From: Pseudovibrio japonicus
GTDB lineage: Bacteria; Pseudomonadota; Alphaproteobacteria; Rhizobiales; Stappiaceae
Assembly: GCF_014651595.1 (NCBI RefSeq)
Contig: NZ_BMXE01000001.1
Span: 496,001-560,000 of the forward strand
Direction: 5' to 3'
Length of the DNA stretch: 64,000 bases
The notes beneath the pieces are model-generated. The model searched no databases. It saw only the letters and a list, made by a program, of their open reading frames with translations, and was not told the origin of the DNA. The position numbers were made by a program, and so were the translations under genes. Shown here one piece after another: positions 1-8,624 of this stretch (its first letter is position 1; the number at the start of each line of letters is the position of its first letter).

Positions 1-810
1 CAGCGCTGGCACTGCGGCGAGAGCCTGCGCCAGTTTCATTAGTTCGACCGGGGTTTCATCCAGACGCAGGAAAACGAGTGTGGCCAGATAGTTGGCTTCT
101 CCGTCGTACTGCTCGACATGATCGCGAATGGCCCTTAGGTGCTCAGTCTCAGCCATGGACAGCACATTTTCCGCAAATGGAGGGGTGTTGGCCATCACTT
201 GTTCCCATGCGGGGGCTCTGTCCAGGATAACCAGCGCTTCACGCAGGAAATCGAAATTGGCGTGGCCACCGACCTTACGGCGCAGGTTTGCCTTGGTCTG
301 GCTATCCTTATCAGCCGCCGCCAGTTCCTTTTGCGCCGCTGCAACCAAACGCAAACGCAGGCCTTCGGCGCAAGTCATCAGCGCTTTTTGAATAGTCTCA
401 TGGGTGACAGGCAGGTCCTGCTGCTGACGCAGATCCTCCAGTGTTGCCAGTGTCTCTTTAAACTCTATGGCGAGCAGATCCTGACGCAGGTATTTCCATA
501 GCTCGTCCATCACGGCTGCATCGATGCGACCCTGATGGGGGGTATTCAGCGGCAATGGGACAATGAAGGGCTGAAGCGGGCTCAGGATTGCACGTTTGAG
601 TGGAGTTTCCAGCGAGAGCCTGTTTTCGTGACCGGGTGAGGCCTCACCCAGCAGGCGGCGAAGGGTCAGCAGCATGAGGTCAGCGTTTGGAATGGAGCGG
701 CCGCGTTGGACCGTCTCTTTGACAGAGCGTTCCAACATCCGCAAAGCAGTACCAGACAAGGCGCCTAGCACCTTCTCCATTTGCAACGCTTTATGGTTGA
801 CCTCGTGCAT
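1..810 (-). CDS. Unidentified protein, 3' end beyond the left edge
   Basis: The minus strand is open without a stop from an ATG at 808-810 to the window edge, giving 270 codons of a partial protein. A purine-rich AGAGAGAG stretch just upstream can serve as ribosome binding site. The protein is almost entirely alpha-helical in character, rich in Leu, Ala, Arg and Glu, with no signal peptide, membrane segment or recognisable catalytic motif. It begins MHEVNHKALQMEKVLGAL. I do not recognise the family. An 8-bp inverted repeat lies about 100 bp upstream of the start. Third-position GC and codon use look like those of the neighbouring genes, so it is probably real and native; its function is unknown. 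Confidence 0.65.
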   Translation of the reverse strand, partial: MHEVNHKALQMEKVLGALSGTALRMLERSVKETVQRGRSIPNADLMLLTLRRLLGEASPGHENRLSLETPLKRAILSPLQPFIVPLPLNTPHQGRIDAAVMDELWKYLRQDLLAIEFKETLATLEDLRQQQDLPVTHETIQKALMTCAEGLRLRLVAAAQKELAAADKDSQTKANLRRKVGGHANFDFLREALVILDRAPAWEQVMANTPPFAENVLSMAETEHLRAIRDHVEQYDGEANYLATLVFLRLDETPVELMKLAQALAAVPAL

Positions 811-1015
811 CCAAATCTCTCTGGTACTCAGCTTTACTCAAATTGAGCCATTACACGCTCAACCTTCAAAACACAGCAGACAACACCTGCTCAAATTGTA
901 ATAGGTTGATTAAAACTATCGGCGTAATTGCTTAATCAAATCTTGATGAGCAGAACTTTCCGCTAGCGAAAGACCGGTTTCCTTCGACAAAACTGCTTTT
1001 ACTCCGAGATGCAGG

Positions 1016-1471
1016 TTAGTTCAGGGCGGCCCAGCGCTCTCCGTCTTTACATGCAGCGCCCTTGATGAGCTGGGTTTTTTCATCGTAAGCGATGGTATGC
1101 TGGAAGTCACGGCAGCGGCGGTCATTCACGTAGTAGACAGGGCCAGACTTTACTGTGCCTTGCGCTCCGGAGAATCGATTACGCCAGACAACCTTGTTGC
1201 CAGCGTCCGACGCGTTCAGTGCCGTGCTTTGCGCTTTGTAGACGGTGTCCAGATCACCACTTCTGAGCAGCTGCTTCAACTCGCCTTCTGTGGCGCTGTC
1301 GATAGCTGCATGAGCGGCATCATTCTGCTCGCTTTCGGAGGACCAGAATCCAAACATGGACGAGGATGAACTCTCGGTTTCAGTACTGGTGGTTGGGTCA
1401 GACGCGCAGCCGGCTATACTTCCGATAACAACAGGCAAGACCATCAGTTTTTTCCAGTTTCGCAGCAACAT
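1016..1471 (-). CDS. Small outer-membrane lipoprotein with surface-antigen-like C-terminus
   Basis: A 151-residue protein with a lipoprotein signal: positively charged start, hydrophobic core and lipobox Ile-Ala-Gly-Cys at residues 19-22, so Cys22 would be lipidated. A Ser/Thr-rich linker (about residues 27-50) leads to a C-terminal domain (about 90-150) containing WRN, a Gly-rich turn and VYYVNDRRCRDF. This layout is seen in alphaproteobacterial 17-kDa surface-antigen or outer-membrane-antigen domains. The Asp after the lipid Cys region is compatible with either membrane. It stands alone, between the left-edge gene and the histidine kinase, both on the same strand. The lipoprotein call is seen directly; the surface-antigen assignment is by resemblance; the specific role is unknown. 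Confidence 0.7.
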   Translation of the reverse strand: MLLRNWKKLMVLPVVIGSIAGCASDPTTSTETESSSSSMFGFWSSESEQNDAAHAAIDSATEGELKQLLRSGDLDTVYKAQSTALNASDAGNKVVWRNRFSGAQGTVKSGPVYYVNDRRCRDFQHTIAYDEKTQLIKGAACKDGERWAALN

Positions 1472-1666
1472 GCATCCTCTTTGTCGCTTTGGCGACTTAT
1501 CAGTTTTTGGGAAGAACCACTGTCCCCTTCCCCCGGGCCGCTCGATACCCCACGCCAGAGCAGCGTCATTAGCTTGAAAACAGCTCAGCTGAGCAACCCC
1601 TCAAAACACAGTTACAATTACTATCATGGCTGTTAGGGACAGATGCAACCCCGGCCCAAACACGGC

Positions 1667-3088
1667 CTAGATTGTCAAAGACGGCAGGATCACAGTCGCT
1701 TTCAAGCCGCCCAACTCGCTGTCACAGAGTTCAAATGAACCACCGTAAATACCTGCAATGTCAACGATTATGGATAGACCCAGCCCCGTACCCGGGACGG
1801 TTTCATCCAGTCTTTGCCCCCTGCGCAGCGCGCGTTTTTTCTCTTCTGCCCCTAATCCGGGGCCATCGTCTTCCACGATCAGGCACATAAATGACGTAGC
1901 GGAATTGTTGTTTTTCAGTGTCACTGACACTTTTTTATCACACCATTTACAGGCGTTATCCAACAAATTCCCAAGGATTTCTTCTAGGTCCTGCTGCTCT
2001 CCGCGGAACAAAAGGGCCTCATCCATCTCAACTGAGATGTCCGGCTCTTTGTCGCGGTGGATTTTTTCCATGGCGCGCGCCATGCGCGTGACTACGGGAG
2101 CGGCTTCACACGACACGCCAATCACGCGGCGCTGTGCGGCCATGCGTGCCTTCTCCAGATAGTGCTGAACTTGCCCCTTCATCAGGTCGGCCTGCTCGGA
2201 CACCTTCTGGGCAAGCGGGTCGTCTGAGCTGCGCGCCTCGTTGGAGATGACCGAAAGAGGCGTTTTCAGCGCATGGGCAAGGTTACCAACCTGCGTTCTG
2301 GAGTGTTCGACCACTTCTCTGTTGGAGTGGATGAGTGCGTTGAGCTCGACAGCCAGCGGCTTCAGTTCTTTCGGCAGTTTTTCCTGTACTTCTTCTTCCT
2401 TACCCTGCCGGACACGGCCAAGGCTTTCCTGAAGCTCGTTCAACGGGCGCAAGCCAAAGCGGACTTGCAGGAAGATGGCAGCTACAAGACCGAGCCCGAG
2501 GGCTCCCAAGGTGATGGCAGCCTGCCATGCAAAGGAGGCGGTACTTTCACCAACTTCGCGGGTGCTTCCGGCCACGGCGATTGTTACGGACTGAAGACCG
2601 CTGAACAGGATTCGGCGTTGCAGGACACGCAGGTCACGCCCTGCGGGGCCAACAATATCTCGCTTGAGTTCCCGCGCACCCCGCATGGGCTCAAGTTTCA
2701 GCTTATCGCCAAAAAGGGATTCACTCTCAAACAGGATATTGTCGTTGCGTTGCACGGTCCAATACCAGCCGGAGAGCGGCATGCTGAAGCGGGGATCGCC
2801 GATACCGCGAAGGGCAAGGTCTTGCTGATCGCCTTCGGCTGCAAGTGCGCTTACAATTGCGGTCATATGGACTTCCAGGCGATCATCCAGCGCATTGACG
2901 CCAGCCTCGCGAAACAGGGCCACCAGAATTGCGCCGGCAAACACCAGACTCACCAATGCCCAGAGCATAGCAACAAAGATCAGACGCCATGCCAATGACG
3001 CCTGTTGCTTTCTGCGAATGAAGCCTATGAGGTTCCACCTTGATGAATCCCCAGTGCTGCTCCTGTCTGAGCTGGTTTTATCAGGCAT
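1667..3088 (-). CDS. feuQ: Sensor histidine kinase, FeuQ/PhoQ-like
   Basis: Inner-membrane sensor kinase of 473 residues when started at the ATG that overlaps the stop of the response regulator gene (ATGCCTGA); the longer reading frame has no better start. Two membrane segments at about 35-59 and 188-208 bracket a periplasmic sensing domain of about 130 residues. A HAMP-like linker follows, then the H-box with phospho-acceptor His273 (AHALKTPLS), the N-box with Asn378 (NLLDNA), the G1 box with Asp408 (DDGPGLG) and the G2 box 433-438 (GTGLGL). It autophosphorylates and passes phosphate to the partner regulator. The gene order and sequence style fit FeuQ of rhizobia, which controls export and osmoadaptation genes; the ligand cannot be read from the sequence. 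Confidence 0.75.
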   Translation of the reverse strand: MPDKTSSDRSSTGDSSRWNLIGFIRRKQQASLAWRLIFVAMLWALVSLVFAGAILVALFREAGVNALDDRLEVHMTAIVSALAAEGDQQDLALRGIGDPRFSMPLSGWYWTVQRNDNILFESESLFGDKLKLEPMRGARELKRDIVGPAGRDLRVLQRRILFSGLQSVTIAVAGSTREVGESTASFAWQAAITLGALGLGLVAAIFLQVRFGLRPLNELQESLGRVRQGKEEEVQEKLPKELKPLAVELNALIHSNREVVEHSRTQVGNLAHALKTPLSVISNEARSSDDPLAQKVSEQADLMKGQVQHYLEKARMAAQRRVIGVSCEAAPVVTRMARAMEKIHRDKEPDISVEMDEALLFRGEQQDLEEILGNLLDNACKWCDKKVSVTLKNNNSATSFMCLIVEDDGPGLGAEEKKRALRRGQRLDETVPGTGLGLSIIVDIAGIYGGSFELCDSELGGLKATVILPSLTI

Positions 3089-3746
3089 TTTCTTCCTGTA
3101 GCCGGTAGCCCAAGCCACGCACAGTCTCAATTAGCGCACTGCCAAACTTTTTGCGCAGGCGGCCAACGAAGACCTCGATGGTGTTTGAGTCGCGGTCGAA
3201 GTCCTGATCATAAAGATGCTCTACCAATTCGGTTCGGGAGATCACCCGGCCCTTGTGGTGCATGAGATAAGACAGCAGGCGGAATTCGTGGGATGTGAGC
3301 TTTACGGACATTCCGTTTTTGGTCACCTTGCCTGCCTTGGTGTCCAGAACGATTTCACCGATGGAGATTTCATTGGAGGCGAGGCCCGCAGCGCGGCGCA
3401 CAAGCGCCCTCACCCGTGCCAGGACTTCTTCCATGTGGAATGGTTTGGCCACGTAGTCATCAGCACCTGCATCAATACCGGCGACCTTGTCGCTCCAGCG
3501 ATCGCGGGCGGTGAGAATGAGCACCGGGGTTGCGTGTCCGTCGCGGCGCCAGCGTTCAAGGACGCTCAGTCCGTCCATCTGCGGCAGGCCTAGGTCGAGG
3601 ATCACAGCATCATAAGGTTCGGTATCGCCGAGGAAATGGCCTTCCTCGCCGTCATATGCTTTATCGACAACGTAGCCGGCATCTTCCAGTGCTTCACATA
3701 ATTGTCTGTTCAAATCGCGATCATCTTCGACGACCAACATTCGCAT
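3081..3746 (-). CDS. feuP: OmpR-family response regulator, FeuP-like
   Basis: A 221-residue DNA-binding response regulator. The receiver domain (1-115) has the acidic pocket Glu7-Asp8-Asp9, phospho-acceptor Asp51 (LDLGLP), Thr79 and Lys101 (KPF). The C-terminal winged-helix domain (about 125-218) carries the family pattern LTSHEFRLLSYL, YDQDFDRDSNTIEVFVGRLRKK and ETVRGLGYR. From memory this is very close to FeuP of Sinorhizobium, including the GHFLGDTEPYDAV segment. It lies upstream of and overlaps its kinase by 8 bp, so the two are translationally coupled. About 100 bp separates it from the small periplasmic gene upstream on the same strand. Confidence 0.8.
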   Translation of the reverse strand: MRMLVVEDDRDLNRQLCEALEDAGYVVDKAYDGEEGHFLGDTEPYDAVILDLGLPQMDGLSVLERWRRDGHATPVLILTARDRWSDKVAGIDAGADDYVAKPFHMEEVLARVRALVRRAAGLASNEISIGEIVLDTKAGKVTKNGMSVKLTSHEFRLLSYLMHHKGRVISRTELVEHLYDQDFDRDSNTIEVFVGRLRKKFGSALIETVRGLGYRLQEENA

Positions 3747-3853
3747 AAAATATACCCCGTACAGCGTTCAGGCTTTTTGTTGCCTAATATCACTTTAAAA
3801 ATTCGTTCAAATTCAGGCAAAAGTCATATCAATAAAAGTTCTTATTAAAGCGG

Positions 3854-4147
3854 TCACCTGCGCCGCCCTGTTCGTGCATCCAATGTCACTTGGGAGACAT
3901 TGCCGTTGTTAAGCACGGAAAGCACGTAGACCAATCCACCACCCTGCTCGCATAGTTTGGCAGAGAGGATCTGCCCGTTCACCCTCAGCGAGCCCAATGG
4001 CCGCGCCTGACCGTTGGCAACCGCCTGCCGGGTCTGGCTGGATGACAAACACGCGGCATGCGCAGGGGCAGACCATGTGAAAACTGTCAGCGCCAAAGCC
4101 AAAGCCATCCCTGAGCGGAATATGAGGTTGTGGAGTTGGTGTCTCAT
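3854..4147 (-). CDS. Small periplasmic protein, PepSY-like, FeuN candidate
   Basis: With the ATG at 4147 (AGAAG-type ribosome site before it) the product is 97 residues with a classic Sec signal peptide: MRHQLHNLIF, hydrophobic stretch, and an Ala-His-Ala cleavage site near residue 31. The frame extends 20 codons upstream, but that extension does not look like a signal sequence. The mature protein of about 66 residues has two Cys and ends with a strand pair (YVLSVLNNGNVSQVTLDARTGR) resembling a PepSY repeat. In rhizobia a small periplasmic protein, FeuN, is encoded beside feuPQ and inhibits the kinase. Location and size suggest the same role here, but that is inference. Confidence 0.65.
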   Translation of the reverse strand: MRHQLHNLIFRSGMALALALTVFTWSAPAHAACLSSSQTRQAVANGQARPLGSLRVNGQILSAKLCEQGGGLVYVLSVLNNGNVSQVTLDARTGRRR

Positions 4148-4284
4148 AAGCTGTCTTCTACCCGGCACTGGCTGAACCTCACATGAACGAGGTGTTATGA
4201 ACGTCAAAACAAAGACCTAGCAGATTCTTTTGGGCCTGTGATGTTTCATGGTTTACCTAATGGATAATCCTCCAAAACCACTTT

Positions 4285-7200
4285 TCAAAGTGTTACACTC
4301 ACCTGACAATCTGAAGTTGTCCCCAAGCCGAATTTAGTCGATTTTTGAGCGACTTGGCAGATCAGAACATGGGTACCTGTACCAAGTAGCTGCAAAAGTT
4401 TATTGCGCTGGATGAGCAATTGTTCCTCTACGGCTTCAAAGACTTGCAGGAAAATCGGTACAGATTCGCCCTCAGGCAGATGATGCAACCGCACCGCATA
4501 CTGGAGGTTGTCCTCATGCAGCGGGATATCCTGCACCGCCCAACTGTCGCCCTCCCATCTGGTTCTTCGGGTCCATGTCAGCTCAAGGTCTCCATTGGTT
4601 TTCACAGTGGCTTTCAGGGAAACAGGTGCATGGGGTTTGAGTGAGGTTTGCGCTCCCGTATGGCTGAGATCGACCGCCCATTTATAGCCCAGCGGCTTGC
4701 CTGCGGGCACCACACGATAAGAAAGAGAGACACCTGCTTTGTCACTGGACCACGGCAGTTTGAGAAGCGACTGATTGAGCAGGAGAAACTCTGCGTCTGC
4801 GGGAGCTGCCATATCAACGAGGTGTTCGGTTCCCAATTGGCCTCTAAGCAACTTGGTTAGTTGATAGGTCTGGGGTGCTATCAGTTCTGCGTTACAAAAC
4901 TGTATCACTTCCCATTGATCCTCTTTGCGCACGGCACAAGCGTTGGCACCGGAAAGCACGTCGAGCAGCTTGCGGCTTTGCAGTTGGCCGCCGTGGAGGT
5001 TGACGGCGATACGGGAGCCATCATCCCAACGCCAGAGCGGGCCTGCGGCGAGCGGCTCTAGCAGGCTGCCCATGATCGTTGGTTCTGGCACCTGCAATAA
5101 CGGGGTAAATTCCTCTCCTGAGCTGGAGGCATAGACCTGATAGGCGCCCGGCCAGTTTGCGCCATAGACCGCGATAGCCGGACTGCCGTCATCTGCGCCC
5201 TCGCTATGGAAGCGTGGTAAGTCCAGAATGCGGACAACCGGAGGGCCGAGCGTGGTGTCGTTGTATGAAGGCTGCGAGGACTGGTCAGAGATTGCCAGTC
5301 CGGCGGAGACCGGCAGTCCGTATAAGCGTGTTGCCAAAACTTCCATATGCGCACCGGAGGAGATCTGATCGATCCGGCACAGTATCGGGGTGCCCTCCTC
5401 TTTCAAGAGGTCTTCCGGTAGTTCGATCACGTCTCCCGGCTTCAGGTGGATGCTGCCTAAGGCTAGTCGGAACTGGATCGTCTCCCGATCCAGCCAGAGG
5501 GACTGGTGCATTTTCTGGACCAGTTTTTTGGCAAGAGGCAGCGATGTGGTGATGGGAAGCTGAAGGGTTGCGGTGCGGCGGTCCATTCCGTCCAGACGCC
5601 GCGAGGAGACCATTAGGGCCTCATAGCGATTGCTGGGGTCCATTCCGCGTAGGCGCAGCTCAGCTGGCAGATCGCTGCCGTCATTTCGGCTGATGGTGAT
5701 ATAGCTCTCAGTCTCCTCATCTGCTTCCAGCAGGTCCGCTAGGTCGAGTTTTCCTTGCTCTCCCACCGCAGCGTATTTGGGCAGGACCGCCAGATGGGTT
5801 CCACGATCCACCGCAATGCCGCCTGTTAGTTGCAGGATGGGCGAGAGCGCGGCGCGGAGGGAGGTTGGGCCGTTTACAATCAAGCCTTCAATGGTTTCTC
5901 CCAGTTCTGCAATCTGGGTGAGCTCCTGGGTGTGACCAAAGTCATCGCGCATGGCGCGGATGAGGCCGGAGACTGACAATTCGCCGAGGCGGCCGGTGAG
6001 CCAGTGGCCAAACTGCCAGTTCTGGCCATCTGACCAGACGTCGGTATAGGTCGGAAATTCGGGGAACGGGCGGGCGTCCCATGTCCATAAAAACGTGTTG
6101 TCGGAGTCCACCATGGTGCCTTGATAGTGCGACGAGGCGGGGTTGTCTCCCTGTGGCCAGTCGGGATGATCGGTTCCCCAATAACTAAGACTGGCTTCCA
6201 GAGCACGACGCTGGACGAGATCGTCCTGTTGTCCATTGGAAAAGTGCGGAAGCGCGCTTTCGGCGGATTTGGGATCCACAAACACGTTGGGCTGGTTTGC
6301 GCCCTTATCGACAGCCGGAAAGCCCAGCTCGGTGAACCAGATGGGCTTGGATTGTGGTACCCATGGGGTGGCCGTGCTTTGCTCGGTATTCGAGACCCGC
6401 TCGAAGTGCTGGTTCTGCCACCAGTTCTTCAGGTCCTTTTGGCGGAACACCCATGGCTTGTTGTAGGCTCCATCGGTAATCGGACTGCGGTTCTTTGCAC
6501 TGCGGTCCTCTGAGCTTGCATAGTACCAGTCATGATATTCACCAGAGGCTATTCCTTCACGCAGTTCTTCCAGATCATAGGCGGCTTGCGGGTCATCGTC
6601 GTCGCGCAGGTCGGTTATGGGCAGGTAGTTGTCGATGCCGACAAAATCAATCTCATCAAGAGCCCATAACGGATCGAGCGGGAAGCGAAGGTCACCGGAG
6701 CGGGGCGTGTAACCCGCATACTCACTCCAATCTGCGGCGTAGGAGAGTTTTGTCTGGCTGCCGACGATCTGGCGGACGTCGGATGCGAGCGTTTTCAGGT
6801 GGTCGACAAACGGGAACATACCTGCACCTGCCCAGCATCGGGTGAGGCCACGCATTTCTGAGCCGATGAGGAAGGCCTCCACACCGCCTGCTTCCTGCAC
6901 CAGATCGGCGTAGTGCAGGATGAACCGGCGGAACCTCCAGTCTGTGCCGGTGCCGAGGAAGGCATCAATCTGGTGGGCGATGGCGCTCGTTCCCTGCTGT
7001 GATCCGGGCTGGCCTGCGGCAATATCCGAGGTGATGCGGCCACGCCATGGGTAGCTGGGCTGCCGCGCTGCGCCATAGGGGTCAGGCAGCTGGTTGGTCT
7101 CGGGGATATCCATCATCACGAAGGGATAGAACATCACCTTCAGGCCACGGCGTTTGAGCTCCTTGATAGCGGCGATGACCGATGCGTCCGATGGGGTGCC

Positions 7201-8169
7201 CCCGTAGGCTGGTCTGTCGTTGACGCGGGAGACCTCGGGAACCTCGCTCCGGTTCAGGCCGGCCACACTCCAGTTTTCCGGCAGGTGCTGGGTGGTCTGG
7301 TAGGTAACCTTTGGCCTGATGGAGCATTGGGAGGCGCGCAGGTCATCACCAAACCATGAGACCACAAGGGCGACGCTTTGCAAGTTGGGGCACAGGGCCT
7401 GAAGCTCGTCCAGCGAGCGGACAAGATCCGTTTCCTCACCTTTGCCGTGGCGGTTGACGCTGCGGGTGTTGCCGGGGGAGATGTCTTCGATGATCTCCTG
7501 CGGATGGTAGGCGAACTCTCCTGCACCGGGGATGAGGGTGACGGCTTTGATCTGTTGTTCCAGCGGCTCTATGGCGCGCAGCACCTCGAACGCAAGTTGC
7601 GGGATGCGGTTACCAAATTCAGCCAGTGGCAAACGCTCAAACACAACATAGCCGGTTCCCTTATAGGCGGGGGCTGTACTTTGCTTGGCTTCGATCAGGG
7701 GATCAGCCTGCTGGTCCTCATTGCCCAGATAGACGCGCATATTGAGTACGCTGACATCCAGTTCCTTACCGTTGGCCCAGACGCGGCGTACCGCGGTGAT
7801 GGGACCTTCGCACAAGGCGACGGCGAAGTTGGCGAAGTAGCTGTGGCTGGTGACGGTCGTGGAGGAGCCGGTAGCCTTGCCGCCTTGCTTCTCCTCGGAG
7901 ACCACTTCTTCCAGCCGCGTCGCCCAGATGATGTTGCCGGTGACACGCACGCGGCCATAAACAAAGGGGAGCGAGGCGCCTTCTGCTGCGGTTTGCAATT
8001 GCAAATCGCCCAGTTTGCCGACAGAGACCTCTCGTGTTTCGCCAAAGATCTGCTGGTCGATCCACGCTCCGGCCAGGGCGCCGAGTGCTTGCCCTGCGAT
8101 GGCGCCAACTGGGCCGCCGATGGCACCCCCAACAGCTGCGCCCACGCTTGAAAGTACCATTGTGGCCAT
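4285..8169 (-). CDS. GTA gp15-like giant tail protein with TIM-barrel domain
   Basis: Largest protein of the gene transfer agent cluster, 1294 residues, the tail tip hub/fiber protein corresponding to RcGTA ORFg15 (rcc01698). The N-terminus has Gly/Ala-rich helices (GGAIGGPVGAIAGQALGAL) typical of the family. The middle third is the GTA TIM-barrel domain (about 300-660), recognisable by VMFYPFVMMDIP, WRGRITSD and DEIDFVGIDNYLP. It is followed by the phage-tail_3-type domain and a C-terminal domain with fibronectin-like strands near residue 1180. It is expected to contact the recipient cell surface. A good AAAAGGAC ribosome site precedes the ATG. It is the last structural gene of the operon. 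The reading frame is uninterrupted, so the particle tip is probably functional. Confidence 0.9.
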   Translation of the reverse strand: MATMVLSSVGAAVGGAIGGPVGAIAGQALGALAGAWIDQQIFGETREVSVGKLGDLQLQTAAEGASLPFVYGRVRVTGNIIWATRLEEVVSEEKQGGKATGSSTTVTSHSYFANFAVALCEGPITAVRRVWANGKELDVSVLNMRVYLGNEDQQADPLIEAKQSTAPAYKGTGYVVFERLPLAEFGNRIPQLAFEVLRAIEPLEQQIKAVTLIPGAGEFAYHPQEIIEDISPGNTRSVNRHGKGEETDLVRSLDELQALCPNLQSVALVVSWFGDDLRASQCSIRPKVTYQTTQHLPENWSVAGLNRSEVPEVSRVNDRPAYGGTPSDASVIAAIKELKRRGLKVMFYPFVMMDIPETNQLPDPYGAARQPSYPWRGRITSDIAAGQPGSQQGTSAIAHQIDAFLGTGTDWRFRRFILHYADLVQEAGGVEAFLIGSEMRGLTRCWAGAGMFPFVDHLKTLASDVRQIVGSQTKLSYAADWSEYAGYTPRSGDLRFPLDPLWALDEIDFVGIDNYLPITDLRDDDDPQAAYDLEELREGIASGEYHDWYYASSEDRSAKNRSPITDGAYNKPWVFRQKDLKNWWQNQHFERVSNTEQSTATPWVPQSKPIWFTELGFPAVDKGANQPNVFVDPKSAESALPHFSNGQQDDLVQRRALEASLSYWGTDHPDWPQGDNPASSHYQGTMVDSDNTFLWTWDARPFPEFPTYTDVWSDGQNWQFGHWLTGRLGELSVSGLIRAMRDDFGHTQELTQIAELGETIEGLIVNGPTSLRAALSPILQLTGGIAVDRGTHLAVLPKYAAVGEQGKLDLADLLEADEETESYITISRNDGSDLPAELRLRGMDPSNRYEALMVSSRRLDGMDRRTATLQLPITTSLPLAKKLVQKMHQSLWLDRETIQFRLALGSIHLKPGDVIELPEDLLKEEGTPILCRIDQISSGAHMEVLATRLYGLPVSAGLAISDQSSQPSYNDTTLGPPVVRILDLPRFHSEGADDGSPAIAVYGANWPGAYQVYASSSGEEFTPLLQVPEPTIMGSLLEPLAAGPLWRWDDGSRIAVNLHGGQLQSRKLLDVLSGANACAVRKEDQWEVIQFCNAELIAPQTYQLTKLLRGQLGTEHLVDMAAPADAEFLLLNQSLLKLPWSSDKAGVSLSYRVVPAGKPLGYKWAVDLSHTGAQTSLKPHAPVSLKATVKTNGDLELTWTRRTRWEGDSWAVQDIPLHEDNLQYAVRLHHLPEGESVPIFLQVFEAVEEQLLIQRNKLLQLLGTGTHVLICQVAQKSTKFGLGTTSDCQVSVTL

Positions 8170-8186
8170 GGTCTTGTCCTTTTAGG

Positions 8187-8624
8187 TCAATCGGTTGGAA
8201 AGAAGGAGAAACACCCGGCAATCTTGTTGCGCCACATGGGCACCAGCGGGCTTTCCACCACACCCACCGCCTCATAGGCATGGATGAAGCGGTCTTGTGC
8301 ACTCATGAGGCCGAGATGCTTGCAAGGGTAATGAGGTGCCCAGCGAAACAGGAGCACCTGTGCAGGCTTTGGTGAGGTTTCAGGCACTTCATCAAGGTAC
8401 TGACGTGCAGCGATGAGCAGCTGATCCTCATTGTTCAAATCCGCCCATTCAGGCGCGTAGTTGGCGGGGATTGCAGGTTCCCGGTTGTGCAGGAAACGAT
8501 AGAGGCCGCGGATGAGACCGAGACAATCACAGCCAGCGCCTTTACGGGAGGCTTGATGTTTATAGGGTGTGCCGATCCAGCTGCGTGCTTCTGCCAGAAG
8601 CGCCTCAGGGGTCTGTTCCATCAT
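8187..8624 (-). CDS. GTA gp14-like NlpC/P60 peptidase
   Basis: A cell-wall peptidase of 145 residues, the tail-associated NlpC/P60 protein of gene transfer agents (RcGTA ORFg14, rcc01697). It helps the particle pass the peptidoglycan of the recipient. Catalytic Cys34 sits in GCDCLGLIRG, and His103 in KHLGLM followed by FIHAYE is the usual second half of the site. The ATG used here overlaps the TGA of the upstream gene by one base (TGATG), so translation is coupled; a GTG one codon earlier is possible. Length and motif spacing are normal for the family. Confidence 0.9.
   Translation of the reverse strand: MMEQTPEALLAEARSWIGTPYKHQASRKGAGCDCLGLIRGLYRFLHNREPAIPANYAPEWADLNNEDQLLIAARQYLDEVPETSPKPAQVLLFRWAPHYPCKHLGLMSAQDRFIHAYEAVGVVESPLVPMWRNKIAGCFSFFPTD

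Noticed and set aside
2273-2998. 241-codon plus-strand frame
   Set aside because: It lies wholly inside the histidine kinase gene on the other strand, with odd composition and no family.
4268-4287. Weak hairpin at the stop of the GTA giant tail gene
   Set aside because: Stem of only five to six pairs overlapping the stop codon with a short T-run; too weak to call a terminator.
7378-8151. 257-codon plus-strand frame within the GTA giant tail gene
   Set aside because: Antisense shadow of the well-supported gp15-like gene.
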